A DNA stretch of 64,000 bases, taken from positions 930,001 through 994,000 of the forward strand of contig NZ_CP173677.1 in assembly GCF_045055315.1 (NCBI RefSeq), read 5' to 3'. Shown piece by piece: positions 1 through 7,713 of this stretch. A program made the translations under genes and the position numbers. The notes beneath the pieces are model-generated. The model saw nothing but the letters and a program-made list of their open reading frames with translations. It did not search any database and had not been told where the DNA came from. The DNA comes from Brachymonas wangyanguii. GTDB taxonomy: Bacteria > Pseudomonadota > Gammaproteobacteria > Burkholderiales > Burkholderiaceae_C. The first letter of the stretch is position 1. Every line of letters starts with the position of its first letter.

Positions 1-150
1 TGGCTGGGCTACACGCCCGGCAGCCAGGATTTTTATGCGCTGCAGCACCTGGCTTGGGTCTACGCGCTGCTGCCCTGCGCGCTCAAGCTGGTGGCCGCGT
101 CGTTGCTGCACTGGCTGCTGATCGATTCTCCAGACCACCCCCAGGAGTGA
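1..150 (+). CDS. C-terminal end of a membrane transporter, probably MFS type (partial)
   Basis: The window opens inside a plus-strand reading frame that is open from base 1 and stops with TGA at 148-150. The 49 visible residues include one clear hydrophobic helix (ALLPCALKLVAASLLHWLL) followed by a short polar tail, as at the end of a multi-helix membrane protein. The stop lies 4 bases before the DUF3833 lipoprotein start, so it belongs to the same operon. In other Burkholderiales a GPH-like MFS transporter commonly precedes DUF3833/SDR/NTF2 genes, which is the basis for the family guess. The sequence itself shows only a membrane C-terminus. Confidence 0.55.
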   Translation, partial: WLGYTPGSQDFYALQHLAWVYALLPCALKLVAASLLHWLLIDSPDHPQE

Positions 151-154
151 CACC

Positions 155-691
155 ATGAACACACGCCGCCATGTTTTGTTGACCCTGCTTGCGGGCTCGG
201 CCGTCCTCGCGGGCTGCGCCGGGCCGCAGGTCAGCGATTACGCCCAGCAGCGCCCCGCGCTGCAGCTCGATCGCTATTTCAATGGCCGCATCCGTGCCCA
301 CGGCATTTTCCAGAAGCGCGGCGGCGAGGTGGTACGCCGCTTCACCGTGGTCATGGACTGCCATTGGGAGGGCAACCAGGGCGTGCTGGACGAAGCCTTC
401 AGCTATTCCGACGGCAGCACCTCCCGCCGCGTCTGGCGCCTGACCAAGCACGAGGGCGGGCGCTACACCGGGCGCGCCGACGACGTGGTGGGCGAGGCCG
501 CGGGGCAGGAGTCCGGCAACGCCTTCCGCTGGAACTACACCCTGCGCCTGCCGGTGGACGGCAAGGAGTACGAGGTGCAGTTCGACGACTGGATGTTCCT
601 GGTCGATGAGCGCGTGATGCTCAACCGCGCCACCATGAGCAAGTTCGGCATCACGCTGGGCGAAGTGCTGCTGTCCTTCACCAAGGAATGA
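155..691 (+). CDS. DUF3833-family lipoprotein
   Basis: A 178-residue protein with a lipoprotein signal peptide: a basic start (MNTRRH), a hydrophobic stretch, then the lipobox LAGC with the acceptor cysteine at residue 20. Known DUF3833 proteins are small lipoproteins of unknown function found beside SDR, NTF2-like, cyclopropane-fatty-acid-synthase and photolyase genes; three of those neighbours are present here. The mature part is rich in Trp, Arg and Gly with a beta-barrel-like pattern (FNGRIRAHGIFQKRGG). It starts 4 bp after the upstream stop and ends 4 bp before the SDR, so it is operonic. Placement in the outer membrane or periplasm is inferred from the lipobox. Confidence 0.8.
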   Translation: MNTRRHVLLTLLAGSAVLAGCAGPQVSDYAQQRPALQLDRYFNGRIRAHGIFQKRGGEVVRRFTVVMDCHWEGNQGVLDEAFSYSDGSTSRRVWRLTKHEGGRYTGRADDVVGEAAGQESGNAFRWNYTLRLPVDGKEYEVQFDDWMFLVDERVMLNRATMSKFGITLGEVLLSFTKE

Positions 692-695
692 GCCC

Positions 696-1478
696 ATGCC
701 TCTGAACCCCCGCATCACCGACTGGCACGGCAAGCGCGTATGGCTGGTGGGCGCGTCCACCGGCATTGGGCGTGCCGTGGCCGCGCTGCTGCACGCACGC
801 GGGGCGCAGGTGTGCGTGTCGGCGCGTCAGCAGGGCCTGCTGGACGCCTTCGTGCGCGAGCACCCCGGCAGCCAGGCGTTGGCGCTGGACGTGACCGACG
901 CCCAGGCCACGGCCAGCGCTGCGCAGCAGCTGCTGCAGGGCGGGCCGCTGGATCTGGTTCTTTATTGCGCCGGCTACTACCGCCCCATGGCGGCCGACGC
1001 GCTGGACTTGCCCGAGCTGCTGCAGCACCAGCGCGTGAACGTCGCTGGCGCGCTGCATGTGCTGGCCGCGGTGGTGCCCGCGCTCTTGCAGTCCGCCAGC
1101 GCCGGGCGCGCGCCGCACCTGAGTTTGGTGGCCAGCGTGGCCGGCTGGCGCGGCCTGCCGCAAAGCCTGGCCTACGGGCACACCAAGGCGGCGCTGATCA
1201 ACCTGGCCGAAAACCTGTTCCTCGACCTGCGGCCCAAGGGCGTGGGCGTCAGCCTGCTGAACCCGGGCTTTGTCGATACACCACTCACGGCGCAAAACCA
1301 GTTCACCATGCCTTCCCTCATCACACCCGAACAGGCGGCGCTGGCCATCGTGCGCGGCTGGGAGCGGGGGGCGTTTGAATCGCATTTCCCTAAGCGCTTC
1401 ACGGGTGTGCTCAGGTTCATGCGCTGCCTGCCGTACCGCTGGTATTTCCCGCTGGTGCACCGCTTCACCGGCCTTTGA
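696..1478 (+). CDS. short-chain dehydrogenase/reductase (SDR)
   Basis: A 260-residue classical SDR. The Rossmann motif GASTGIGRA lies near residue 20, the catalytic serine falls in SLVASVAG, and the catalytic YxxxK is YGHTK near residue 165. The C-terminal PGFVDTPLT segment is also family-typical. It would use NAD(P)(H) to oxidise or reduce a hydroxyl or keto group; the substrate cannot be read from sequence. Its place between a DUF3833 lipoprotein and an NTF2-like protein matches a conserved Burkholderiales cluster thought to act on membrane lipids or be stress-linked (inference). ATG start, 4-bp gaps on both sides. Confidence 0.85.
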   Translation: MPLNPRITDWHGKRVWLVGASTGIGRAVAALLHARGAQVCVSARQQGLLDAFVREHPGSQALALDVTDAQATASAAQQLLQGGPLDLVLYCAGYYRPMAADALDLPELLQHQRVNVAGALHVLAAVVPALLQSASAGRAPHLSLVASVAGWRGLPQSLAYGHTKAALINLAENLFLDLRPKGVGVSLLNPGFVDTPLTAQNQFTMPSLITPEQAALAIVRGWERGAFESHFPKRFTGVLRFMRCLPYRWYFPLVHRFTGL

Positions 1479-1481
1479 CCC

Positions 1482-1961
1482 ATGCAGACCTCTCCCGCCG
1501 CTTCGTGCCCCGACACCCCCGCCGCCGTGCAAAGACTGATTGCGCTGTACGAGCAGCTTAGCCCCGCGCACCTGGCGCGGCTGGGCGACTACTACGCGCC
1601 CGACGCGCAGTTCAAAGACCCCTTCAACTACGTGCGCGGCGTACCCGCCATTGCGCAGGTGTTTGCGCACATGTTTGACACGCTGGAGCAGCCGCGTTTC
1701 GTCGTCACGCAGCACCTCGTGCAGGGCAAGCAGGCGTTTCTGGCCTGGGAATTTCACTTTCGCATGCGGCGCTGGCGGCCTCAGGTGGCGCAATGCATCC
1801 GCGGCGCCACCCTGGTGCGCTTTGACACCCAGGGACGCGTAACGCTGCACCGCGACTATTGGGATGCCGCCGAAGAGCTGTACGAAAAACTGCCATTGCT
1901 CGGCACTCTGATGCGCTGGCTGCGCAAGGCAGCTTCCGCCACCCACAAGGCCGCACCATGA
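1482..1961 (+). CDS. NTF2/SnoaL-like protein
   Basis: A 159-residue protein with the NTF2-like cone fold pattern: an N-terminal helix, YYAPDAQFKDPFNYVRG (the typical segment after the first helices), then strands ending in FDTQGRVTLHRDYWDAAEELYEKLP. Members are ligand-binding proteins or small isomerase or dehydratase-like enzymes; no catalytic assignment is possible here. It follows the SDR by 3 bp, and its TGA overlaps the ATG of the downstream GST gene (ATGA at 1958-1961), so the two are translationally coupled. The partnership with the SDR is inferred from the conserved neighbourhood. Confidence 0.8.
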   Translation: MQTSPAASCPDTPAAVQRLIALYEQLSPAHLARLGDYYAPDAQFKDPFNYVRGVPAIAQVFAHMFDTLEQPRFVVTQHLVQGKQAFLAWEFHFRMRRWRPQVAQCIRGATLVRFDTQGRVTLHRDYWDAAEELYEKLPLLGTLMRWLRKAASATHKAAP

Positions 1962-2647
1962 TCACCGTTCACCATCTTGAAATGTCGCGCTCCCAGCGCA
2001 TCCTCTGGCTGCTGGAGGAGCTGGGCGTGCCCTATGACATCCGCCTCTACCGGCGCGACCCGGCAAGCCGGTTGGCGCCTGTCGAACTCAAGCGTATCCA
2101 CCCCCTGGGCAAATCGCCCGTGGTGACCGATGGCGACACCGTGGTGGCCGAGTCCGGCGCCATCATCGAATACTTGGCCGAGCGCTTTGGCGCCCAGGCG
2201 CCGGCAGAGCTTGCCCACCTGGAGCCCGCGCGCGGCACCGCAGAGCATCGCCAGTGCCGCTTTTGGATGCACTACGCCGAGGGCTCGCTGATGAACTGGC
2301 TGGTGATGAAGCTGGTGTTCGACTCCATTCCGCGCCAGCCCATGCCGTTCTTGGTGCGGCCCGTGGCCCGCGCCCTGTGTGCCAAGGTGCAGCAAAAGCT
2401 CATCACGCCGAACGTGCAGACCGCGCTGGCCTTCATGGAGGCGCACCTGGCGCAGCACCCCTGGTTTGCGGGCGAGCACCTCACCATGGCGGACTTTCAG
2501 ATGAGCTTTGCCGTGGAGGCAGCCCTGGCCCGGGGCGGCAACGAAGCGGCTTGGCCGCATCTGGCCGCCTACCGCCAGCGCCTGCAGGCACGGCCTGCCT
2601 ACCAGCGTGCGCTGCAAAAGGGCGGGCCGGTGTTGATGTCCTCGTGA
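1958..2647 (+). CDS. glutathione S-transferase family protein
   Basis: A 229-residue cytosolic GST. The N-terminal thioredoxin-like half is clear: the first strand (MITVHHLEMSRSQRILW), the cis-proline loop (HPLGKSPVV) and the glutathione-contact ESGAIIEYL, followed by an all-helical C-terminal half. The reading frame extends further upstream, but the family N-terminus and the ATGA overlap with the preceding stop favour the ATG at 1958. It probably conjugates or isomerises electrophiles with glutathione; the substrate is unknown. The 3' end is 7 bp from the photolyase. Confidence 0.88.
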   Translation: MITVHHLEMSRSQRILWLLEELGVPYDIRLYRRDPASRLAPVELKRIHPLGKSPVVTDGDTVVAESGAIIEYLAERFGAQAPAELAHLEPARGTAEHRQCRFWMHYAEGSLMNWLVMKLVFDSIPRQPMPFLVRPVARALCAKVQQKLITPNVQTALAFMEAHLAQHPWFAGEHLTMADFQMSFAVEAALARGGNEAAWPHLAAYRQRLQARPAYQRALQKGGPVLMSS

Positions 2648-2654
2648 ACGGACC

Positions 2655-4148
2655 ATGACGATAAAAAAAATACCTGCGGGCAGCAACGGCGTGGCGGCTA
2701 CGGCCCCCAGCGCCCTGGTGTGGCTGCGCCGCGACCTGCGTTGCCACGACCACGCCGCGCTCTACCACGCGCTGCGCCGCCATGAGCGCGTGTACTGCGC
2801 CTTCGTGTTCGACACCGACATCCTGGATGCGCTGCCCACGCGCTGCGACCGGCGCGTGGAGTTCATCCACGCCAGCGTGCTGGAGCTGCACGACGGCCTG
2901 CAGCAGCTGGCCGCACGCAGCGGCGCGCCCGGCGGCGGGCTCATCGTGCGCCACGGCCCGTCGCTGACGTGCATCGTGCAACTGGCGCAGGCGCTGGGCG
3001 TGCAGGAGGTGCTGGCCAACCGCGACTACGAGCCCCAGGCCCTGGAACGTGACCAGCGCGTGGCCCAGGCCTTGGGCGAGTTGGGCATCGCTTTTAGCGA
3101 CTACAAAGACCAGGTGCTGCTGGAGCGTGACGAGGTGCTGACCCAACAGGGCCGGCCCTACAGCGTGTTTACCCCCTACAAGCGCGCCTGGCTGCAGCGG
3201 CTGGATGCCTTCCAGCTCAAACCCTACCCGGTGGCGCGCTACGCACGACATCTGGCGCCGCCACCTGCCGGCGAGCGCCTGCCCACGCTGGCAGACCTGG
3301 GCTTTGTCCCCACCAACCTGCATGCGCTGCCTCTACCCACCGGGATGCGCGGTGCGCAGCAGCTGCTGCACGACTTTGCGCCACGCATGGCGGCGTATCA
3401 CGAGGCGCGCGACTACCCCGGGCGCAAGGGCGTGTCCTACCTGTCGGTGCACCTGCGCTTCGGCACCGTGTCCATCCGTCAGCTGGCGGCGCTGGCGGCG
3501 CAGCAGGCATGCGAAGGCAGCGCGGGCGCGCAGACCTGGCTGTCCGAGCTGGCCTGGCGCGACTTTTATTTCATGATCCTGTGGCATCACCCGCAGGTGG
3601 TCACGCAGTCCTTCAAGCCCGAATACGACCGCGTGCAGTGGGACGAGGCGCCCGCGCTGTGGCAAGCCTGGTGCGAGGCGCGCACCGGCTACCCGCTGGT
3701 GGATGCCGCCATGCGCCAGATCTTACAGACGGGCTATATGCACAACCGCTTGCGCATGGTGGTGGCGAGCTTCTTGACCAAGGATCTGGGCATTGACTGG
3801 CGCCGCGGCGAGCGGTTTTTTGCCCAGCACCTGAACGACTACGACCTGGCCGCCAACAACGGCGGCTGGCAGTGGGCCGCGTCTACCGGTTGCGACGCGC
3901 AGCCCTACTTCCGCATCTTCAACCCCATCACGCAGTCCGAACGCTTCGATCCGGACGGGCAGTTCATCCGCCGCTACCTGCCCGAACTGGCCCGAGTGCC
4001 GGATGCGCACATCCACTTTCCCGCCGCCATGAAGCCGGTCGAACTCGCGGCCTGCGGTCTGCGGCTGGGGGTGGACTACCCGCAGCCTGTCGTCGATCAC
4101 GCCAGGGCACGCGAGCGCACACTGATGCGTTTTTCGCCTATTTCATAA
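2655..4148 (+). CDS. phrB: deoxyribodipyrimidine photolyase
   Basis: A 497-residue member of the cryptochrome/photolyase family. The N-terminal photolyase (antenna) domain begins at SALVWLRRDLRCHDHAAL. The C-terminal FAD-binding helices include GRKGVSYLSVHLRFGTVS, WRDFYFMILWHHP, MHNRLRMVVASFLTKDL and NNGGWQWAASTGCDAQPYFR. The family repairs UV-induced cyclobutane pyrimidine dimers using blue light and FADH. Length and motifs fit a class I CPD photolyase. It is the last gene of the plus-strand cluster, and the LysR remnant starts 27 bp downstream. Confidence 0.92.
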   Translation: MTIKKIPAGSNGVAATAPSALVWLRRDLRCHDHAALYHALRRHERVYCAFVFDTDILDALPTRCDRRVEFIHASVLELHDGLQQLAARSGAPGGGLIVRHGPSLTCIVQLAQALGVQEVLANRDYEPQALERDQRVAQALGELGIAFSDYKDQVLLERDEVLTQQGRPYSVFTPYKRAWLQRLDAFQLKPYPVARYARHLAPPPAGERLPTLADLGFVPTNLHALPLPTGMRGAQQLLHDFAPRMAAYHEARDYPGRKGVSYLSVHLRFGTVSIRQLAALAAQQACEGSAGAQTWLSELAWRDFYFMILWHHPQVVTQSFKPEYDRVQWDEAPALWQAWCEARTGYPLVDAAMRQILQTGYMHNRLRMVVASFLTKDLGIDWRRGERFFAQHLNDYDLAANNGGWQWAASTGCDAQPYFRIFNPITQSERFDPDGQFIRRYLPELARVPDAHIHFPAAMKPVELAACGLRLGVDYPQPVVDHARARERTLMRFSPIS

Positions 4149-4175
4149 AGTGAAGTTTCATGAGGGCTCAGAACT

Positions 4176-4465
4176 ATGGAATTACGTCACCTCCGTTACT
4201 TCTTACGTGTTGCCTTATCCGACGGCATCACGCCATCGCGCCTACCAGCGCTCTTGGCGCAATGCCGGGAGGAAGACCCAGAGGTCGAAGTTCGGTTGTT
4301 CGAGGTTCCGCTGACCCAACAGATCAAGGGTCTGCATGATGACCTGTATGACGCCGGTTTCTCTATGGCCGAAGACGCAGGCGATGGCATCGTGGTTACG
4401 CCCGCGTGGGAGGACGAACTGATGGTGGCGGTGCCAGCTCGCCATCCGCTGCTCGCTTTCAAGAA
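4176..4465 (+). pseudogene. LysR-type regulator remnant lacking its HTH domain
   Basis: The frame opens with the typical LysR start MELRHLRYFLRVA, then jumps directly to effector-domain sequence (SRLPALLAQCREEDPEVEV, DAGFSMAEDAGDGIVV, VAVPARHPLLAF). About 75-80 residues that should hold the winged helix and linker helix are missing, a clean in-frame internal deletion. After about 4465 the protein no longer resembles a LysR effector domain, and the frame runs on into the end of the IS element to a stop at 4592. It is deleted internally and truncated at the 3' end, so it cannot bind DNA as a normal LysR protein. Confidence 0.75.
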
Positions 4466-4554
4466 TGGAGTTGACCCACTTCGGTGGACGGGTACTGGTT
4501 TGATACTCAAACCGTTTCGGGTGTTGTCTCGGCATGCACATGGGCATCCTCGAC
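4466..4554. other. unassigned segment between LysR remnant and IS3 element
   Basis: These 89 bases continue neither the LysR effector domain nor the IS inverted repeat. They may be the relic of another insertion or rearrangement. I see no recognisable gene, promoter or repeat in them. Confidence 0.3.
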
Positions 4555-4580
4555 TGAACCGCCCCGGGTTTCGAGGAGGC
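4555..4580 (+). repeat. IS3 element terminal inverted repeat, left copy
   Basis: Twenty-six bases beginning TGAACCGCCCCGGGTTT and ending GAGGAGGC. They match the reverse complement of 5848-5873 at 25 positions, the exception being a C/T difference in the middle. This end is next to the 3' end of orfB. Confidence 0.95.
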
Positions 4581-4588
4581 TGGTTGGT

Positions 4589-5541
4589 TTAAGTTGACAC
4601 CTCTGCCAAGGTGTTGCCGGCGACGAGTTGCCTCCAGTAGTGTGCCTCAGCTTCTGCTGGAGGAATACCCCCGATCGGCTTGAGCAATCGTACATGGTTG
4701 AACCAGTGCACCCATTGGAGGGTGGCCAGTTCCACGGATTCCCTGGTCTTCCAGGGGCCCCGGCGGTGAATCAGTTCGGCCTTGTACAGCCCGTTGACGG
4801 TCTCGGCCAGCGCGTTGTCATAGCTGTCGCCACGGCTGCCTACGGACGGCTGGATGCCCGCCTGCTCCAGACGCTCGGTGTAACGGATGCTGACGTACTG
4901 GCTGCCCCTGTCGCTGTGGTGTGTCAAGGCATGGGCCTCTGGCCGACGTTCGTACAGGGCCTGCTCCAGCGCATCCAGCACAAAGTCGGTGTGCATGCTG
5001 CGGCTGACCCGCCAGCCGACGATGCGCCGGGCGTACACATCAATGACAAAGGCCACATACAGCCAGCCCTGCCAGGTGGAGACATAGGTGAAGTCCGATA
5101 CCCACAACTCATTCGGGCGGCTGGCATTGAACTGGCGCTTGACGTGGTCCAGCGAGCACGTCGCTGACGTATCCGGCAGCGTTGTGCGTACCGTCTTGCC
5201 CCGGCGCGCCCCTTGCAATCCCATCTCCCGCATCAGCCGCTCGACCGTGCAGCGTGCCACCGCGATGCCCTCACGGTTCATCTGCAGCCAGACCTTGTCG
5301 ACACCGTAGACCTGCCAATTGGCATGCCACACGCGCTGGATGTCGGCTTTCAGCCCTTCATCTCGCTGCGCACGCGCACAGCGTAGTTGCGGGTTGCGTT
5401 GCCGGGCTGCGTGGCGCCAGTAGCATGATGGGGCCATCTGCAGCACTTTGCAGATGGGCTCGACCCCGTAGCACTGGCGATGCTCGTCGATATAGGCTTT
5501 TATCGCTTGAGCTGGCGGTCGAGCTCCGCCTGGGCAAAAAA
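4589..5541 (-). CDS. IS3-family transposase OrfB (DDE integrase core)
   Basis: This is the catalytic half of the IS3 transposase, expressed by -1 frameshifting from orfA. The DDE triad is visible: first Asp in WVSDFTYVST, second Asp in HHSDRGSQY, and Glu in DNALAETVNGLYKAEL, with the usual spacing. An HTH_21-like segment (YIDEHRQCYGVEPICKVL) precedes the core. The frame shown starts at the slip site rather than at a start codon; an OrfB-only product with its own start is possible. Normal family length, no internal stop. Confidence 0.9.
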
Positions 5542-5823
5542 CGCACTGGCTGTCTTCAGGATCTCGTTGGCACGCCGCAACTCCTTGACCTCGCGTTCCA
5601 GCTCCTTGATCCGCTGCGCATCGGCTGTGGTGGTGCCGGCACGCAGGCCAGCGTCGACTTCGGCCTTCTTGACCCATTCAAGCAGGGTATAGGATGCGCA
5701 GCCGATCTTGGGAGCAATCGACTCGATCGCCGCCCATAGCGAAGCGTAGTCGGCTCGATGTTCCTGCACCATGCGCACGGCGCGATGACGAACTTCCGGG
5801 GAAAACTTGTTTGACTTGTTCAT
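5500..5823 (-). CDS. IS3-family transposase OrfA
   Basis: A 107-residue helix-turn-helix protein (MNKSNKFSPEVRHRAVRMV...) with a C-terminal leucine-zipper-like helix (RIKELEREVKELRRANEIL), as in IS3 OrfA proteins that bind the terminal repeats. Near its end the codons TTT TTT GCC (six T on the minus strand, plus-strand A run at 5536-5541) form a slippery stretch. A -1 shift there enters the orfB frame and gives the OrfAB fusion transposase. OrfA alone continues to the TAA at 5500. Confidence 0.92.
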   Translation of the reverse strand: MNKSNKFSPEVRHRAVRMVQEHRADYASLWAAIESIAPKIGCASYTLLEWVKKAEVDAGLRAGTTTADAQRIKELEREVKELRRANEILKTASAFFAQAELDRQLKR

Positions 5824-5847
5824 GGCTCCATCTTCTCAAGAGTTGGG

Positions 5848-5873
5848 GCCTCCTCAAAACCCGGGGCGGTTCA
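5848..5873 (-). repeat. IS3 element terminal inverted repeat, right copy
   Basis: Read on the minus strand it begins TGAACCGCCCCGGGTTTT and matches 4555-4580 with one mismatch. It lies upstream of orfA and marks the element end only 44 bp from the PmrA-box-like repeat of eptA. Confidence 0.95.
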
Positions 5874-5917
5874 CGAAGGACTTGACACCGGAACTTTTTT
5901 GTACCTGCGCCAGAAAA

Positions 5918-5934
5918 CTTAAGGATCGCCTAAG
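5918..5934 (+). promoter_or_regulatory. PmrA(BasR)-box-like direct repeat upstream of eptA
   Basis: CTTAAG at 5918-5923 and CCTAAG at 5929-5934 are direct half-sites separated by exactly 5 bp. In enterobacteria and related groups the response regulator PmrA/BasR binds direct hexamers close to CTTAAG spaced by 5 bp and activates eptA-type genes. Only one base departs from a perfect repeat. The site lies 44 bp upstream of the preferred eptA ATG (5979). No pmrAB genes are in the window, so regulation by such a system is inference. Confidence 0.6.
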
Positions 5935-5978
5935 TTTCCGGGAAGACCATGGCTGCCGTCATGCACAAGAGGCAGTTC

Positions 5979-7604
5979 ATGCGACTCTCACTCACTCCGA
6001 ACCAAGGCATTGGCCTGGTCACCGTCTTCTCGCTGGCCGTGTACAACATCGGCTTCTGGCGCAATGTGGCGCAACAGACGCTGCAGCACAACGCCGGCAA
6101 CCAGCTCTACCTGTGGCTGACGCTGCCGCTGCTGGTCGGCGCCGTGCTCTATCTGGTGCTGCAGCTGCTGTTCTGGCCGCGCGTGCACCGGGTGGTGGTA
6201 CCGCTGCTGCTGGTACTCAGCGCCGCGGCTTCCTGGGCGGTGATGACGCAGAACATCTATTTCAACGCCGACCAGATCCAGAACATCCTGCAGACTGATC
6301 CGAACGAGGCGCGTGCCTGGATGAATCCGCGTTTTATCGGCTGGGCGCTGCTGACCGGTGTGCTGCCGGCCTGGCTCTACTTGAAATACCTGCAGATCAA
6401 GCCCGCCGGCAGCCTGTGGCAGGCCTCGGCCTGGCGCGTGGCCGGCATGGTAGTCCCGATCCTGGTGGTACTGGCGATTGCCGCGCTGGGCTACCAGAAC
6501 TACGCGTCCTTCTTCCGCAACAACAAGGACGTGAAGAACCAGATGCTGCCGGCGGCGCTGGTCTATGCCGGCATCAAGACTGGCTATAACACTTACGATG
6601 CCAGCCGTCCGTTCGAGCCGATCGGGCTGGATGCCCAGCGCGTAGCCAGCACGAGTGCCAGCCCACGCAAGCAGGTGCTGGTCGTGGTGGTGGGCGAAAC
6701 CACGCGTGCGGCCAGCTGGGGCCTGAACCCGGGTGCACCGGCCACCACGCCGCGCCTGGCCGCCATGCCCGATGTGATCAACTACCCGGATACGGCTGCC
6801 TGCGGTACCTCGACCGCGATTTCTGTGCCCTGCATGTTTGCGCCCGAATCGCAGGCCGATTTCAACGGCAACCGCGCCAAGCACCAGGAAAACCTGATGG
6901 ATGTGCTCAAGCGCGTCGGGCTGCAGACGGCCTGGCTGGAAAATGACAGCGGCTGCAAGGGCATCTGCAACCGCATCCCGCACCGCGACATCTATCTGGA
7001 AGCGCCCAAGGAGCAGTGCCACGGCAACCTCTGCTATGACAATGCCATGCTGGAGCCGCTGAAACAGACCCTGGCCGGCCTCACTGGCGATGCCGTGATC
7101 GTGCTGCACGCCAACGGCAGCCATGGCCCGGCCTATTTCGAGCGCTATCCGCAGCAGGACCGCAAGTTCACCCCGACTTGCGATACCAACCAGATGCAGG
7201 ATTGCACGCGTGAGCAGCTGCTCAATACCTACCAGAACACCGTCGTGGCGCAAGATGCCATGCTGGCCGATACCATCGCGCTGCTGCAGCAGACCCCCGG
7301 CATCAGTCCGGCCATGCTCTACCTGTCCGACCATGGTGAATCGCTGGGTGAGAAGGGCATGTTCCTGCACGCCGCACCTTATGCGGTGGCGCCGGACGAG
7401 CAGACCCATGTGCCGATGGTGTTCTGGGGCTCGAAAGATTTCTATGCTGATCGTGGGCTGGATGCCGCCTGCCTCAAGGCCCAGGCCGGCAAGCCGCACT
7501 CCCAGGACAACCTGTTCCATTCGGTGCTGGGTGCGATGGATGTGAAAACCGCGCTCTATCAGCGTGATCTGGACCTGTTTGCCGGCTGCCGCTCTGGTGC
7601 CTGA
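5979..7604 (+). CDS. eptA: lipid A phosphoethanolamine transferase
   Basis: A 541-residue inner-membrane enzyme that transfers phosphoethanolamine from phosphatidylethanolamine to lipid A, lowering negative charge and typically raising polymyxin tolerance. About five N-terminal hydrophobic helices precede a periplasmic sulfatase-fold domain. The nucleophile motif VVGETTRAASWGLN places Thr at residue 241. Metal-site motifs include LHANGSHGPAYFERYP and LSDHGESLGEKG, and several Cys suit family disulfides. The frame also has ATGs at 5949 and 5961. I chose 5979 because AGAGG lies 6 bases ahead of it and because 5949 is only 15 bp from the PmrA-box-like repeat. Whether it is native or acquired cannot be told here. 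Confidence 0.9.
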   Translation: MRLSLTPNQGIGLVTVFSLAVYNIGFWRNVAQQTLQHNAGNQLYLWLTLPLLVGAVLYLVLQLLFWPRVHRVVVPLLLVLSAAASWAVMTQNIYFNADQIQNILQTDPNEARAWMNPRFIGWALLTGVLPAWLYLKYLQIKPAGSLWQASAWRVAGMVVPILVVLAIAALGYQNYASFFRNNKDVKNQMLPAALVYAGIKTGYNTYDASRPFEPIGLDAQRVASTSASPRKQVLVVVVGETTRAASWGLNPGAPATTPRLAAMPDVINYPDTAACGTSTAISVPCMFAPESQADFNGNRAKHQENLMDVLKRVGLQTAWLENDSGCKGICNRIPHRDIYLEAPKEQCHGNLCYDNAMLEPLKQTLAGLTGDAVIVLHANGSHGPAYFERYPQQDRKFTPTCDTNQMQDCTREQLLNTYQNTVVAQDAMLADTIALLQQTPGISPAMLYLSDHGESLGEKGMFLHAAPYAVAPDEQTHVPMVFWGSKDFYADRGLDAACLKAQAGKPHSQDNLFHSVLGAMDVKTALYQRDLDLFAGCRSGA

Positions 7605-7618
7605 CAAGCCCATGAAAA

Positions 7619-7639
7619 AGGCTGCCGGAGGGGCAGCCT
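7619..7639 (+). terminator. hairpin after eptA
   Basis: AGGCTGCC and GGCAGCCT form an 8-bp perfect stem with a 5-base loop, starting 15 bp after the eptA stop. No T tract follows, so it may act as a weak terminator or an mRNA 3'-end stabiliser. Confidence 0.5.
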
Positions 7640-7648
7640 GATCAGATC

Positions 7649-7663
7649 CTGGCGGAAGCGGTG
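7649..7663. other. attachment-site core repeat, left end of the integrated island
   Basis: The 15-mer CTGGCGGAAGCGGTG is identical to 18435-18449, which is the 3' end of the tRNA-Ser gene. This copy is the displaced tRNA end expected at the far junction of a tRNA-integrated element. Confidence 0.88.
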
Positions 7664-7713
7664 TCAGCCTATAACCTAGGTTTCATGCGGGTTGCAGGCC
7701 GATCGTTGCTTTT

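Larger units (their letters stand above)
4555..5873 (-). mobile_element. IS3-family insertion sequence, apparently complete
   Basis: A 1319-bp element with 26-bp terminal inverted repeats starting TGAACCGCCCCGGG that differ at one position. Inside, on the minus strand, are orfA (HTH) and orfB (DDE integrase core), overlapping and joined by a -1 slip at a run of six T. Both ORFs appear intact. I see no clear target-site duplication: the three bases outside each end (GAC at 4552-4554, CGA at 5874-5876) do not match, so an adjacent rearrangement or a shifted boundary is possible. The element separates the LysR remnant from eptA. Confidence 0.93.

Noticed and set aside
678..1946. Long minus-strand open frame opposite the SDR and NTF2-like genes
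   Set aside because: It mirrors the codon pattern of the plus-strand genes in GC-rich DNA, matches no family, and would cut across an intact ATGA-coupled operon.
5882..5887. TTGACA next to the IS right end as a new promoter for eptA
   Set aside because: There is no acceptable -10 at 16-18 bp. A TTGACA alone is not enough.
5890..5896. GGAACTT, a perfect sigma-E -35 element, just right of the IS end
   Set aside because: No TCTGA- or TCAAA-like -10 occurs 16-17 bp downstream, so it is not counted as a sigma-E promoter of eptA.
5979..7604. Mobile colistin-resistance (mcr) gene
   Set aside because: The enzyme family is the same, but nothing here shows the gene is on a transposable unit: there is a single IS on one side only and a chromosomal tRNA-linked island on the other. 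A chromosomal eptA is the simpler reading.
5988..7613. Long minus-strand open frame opposite eptA
   Set aside because: eptA has catalytic motifs and membrane helices over the same bases. The opposite frame is a low-stop shadow without recognisable domains.
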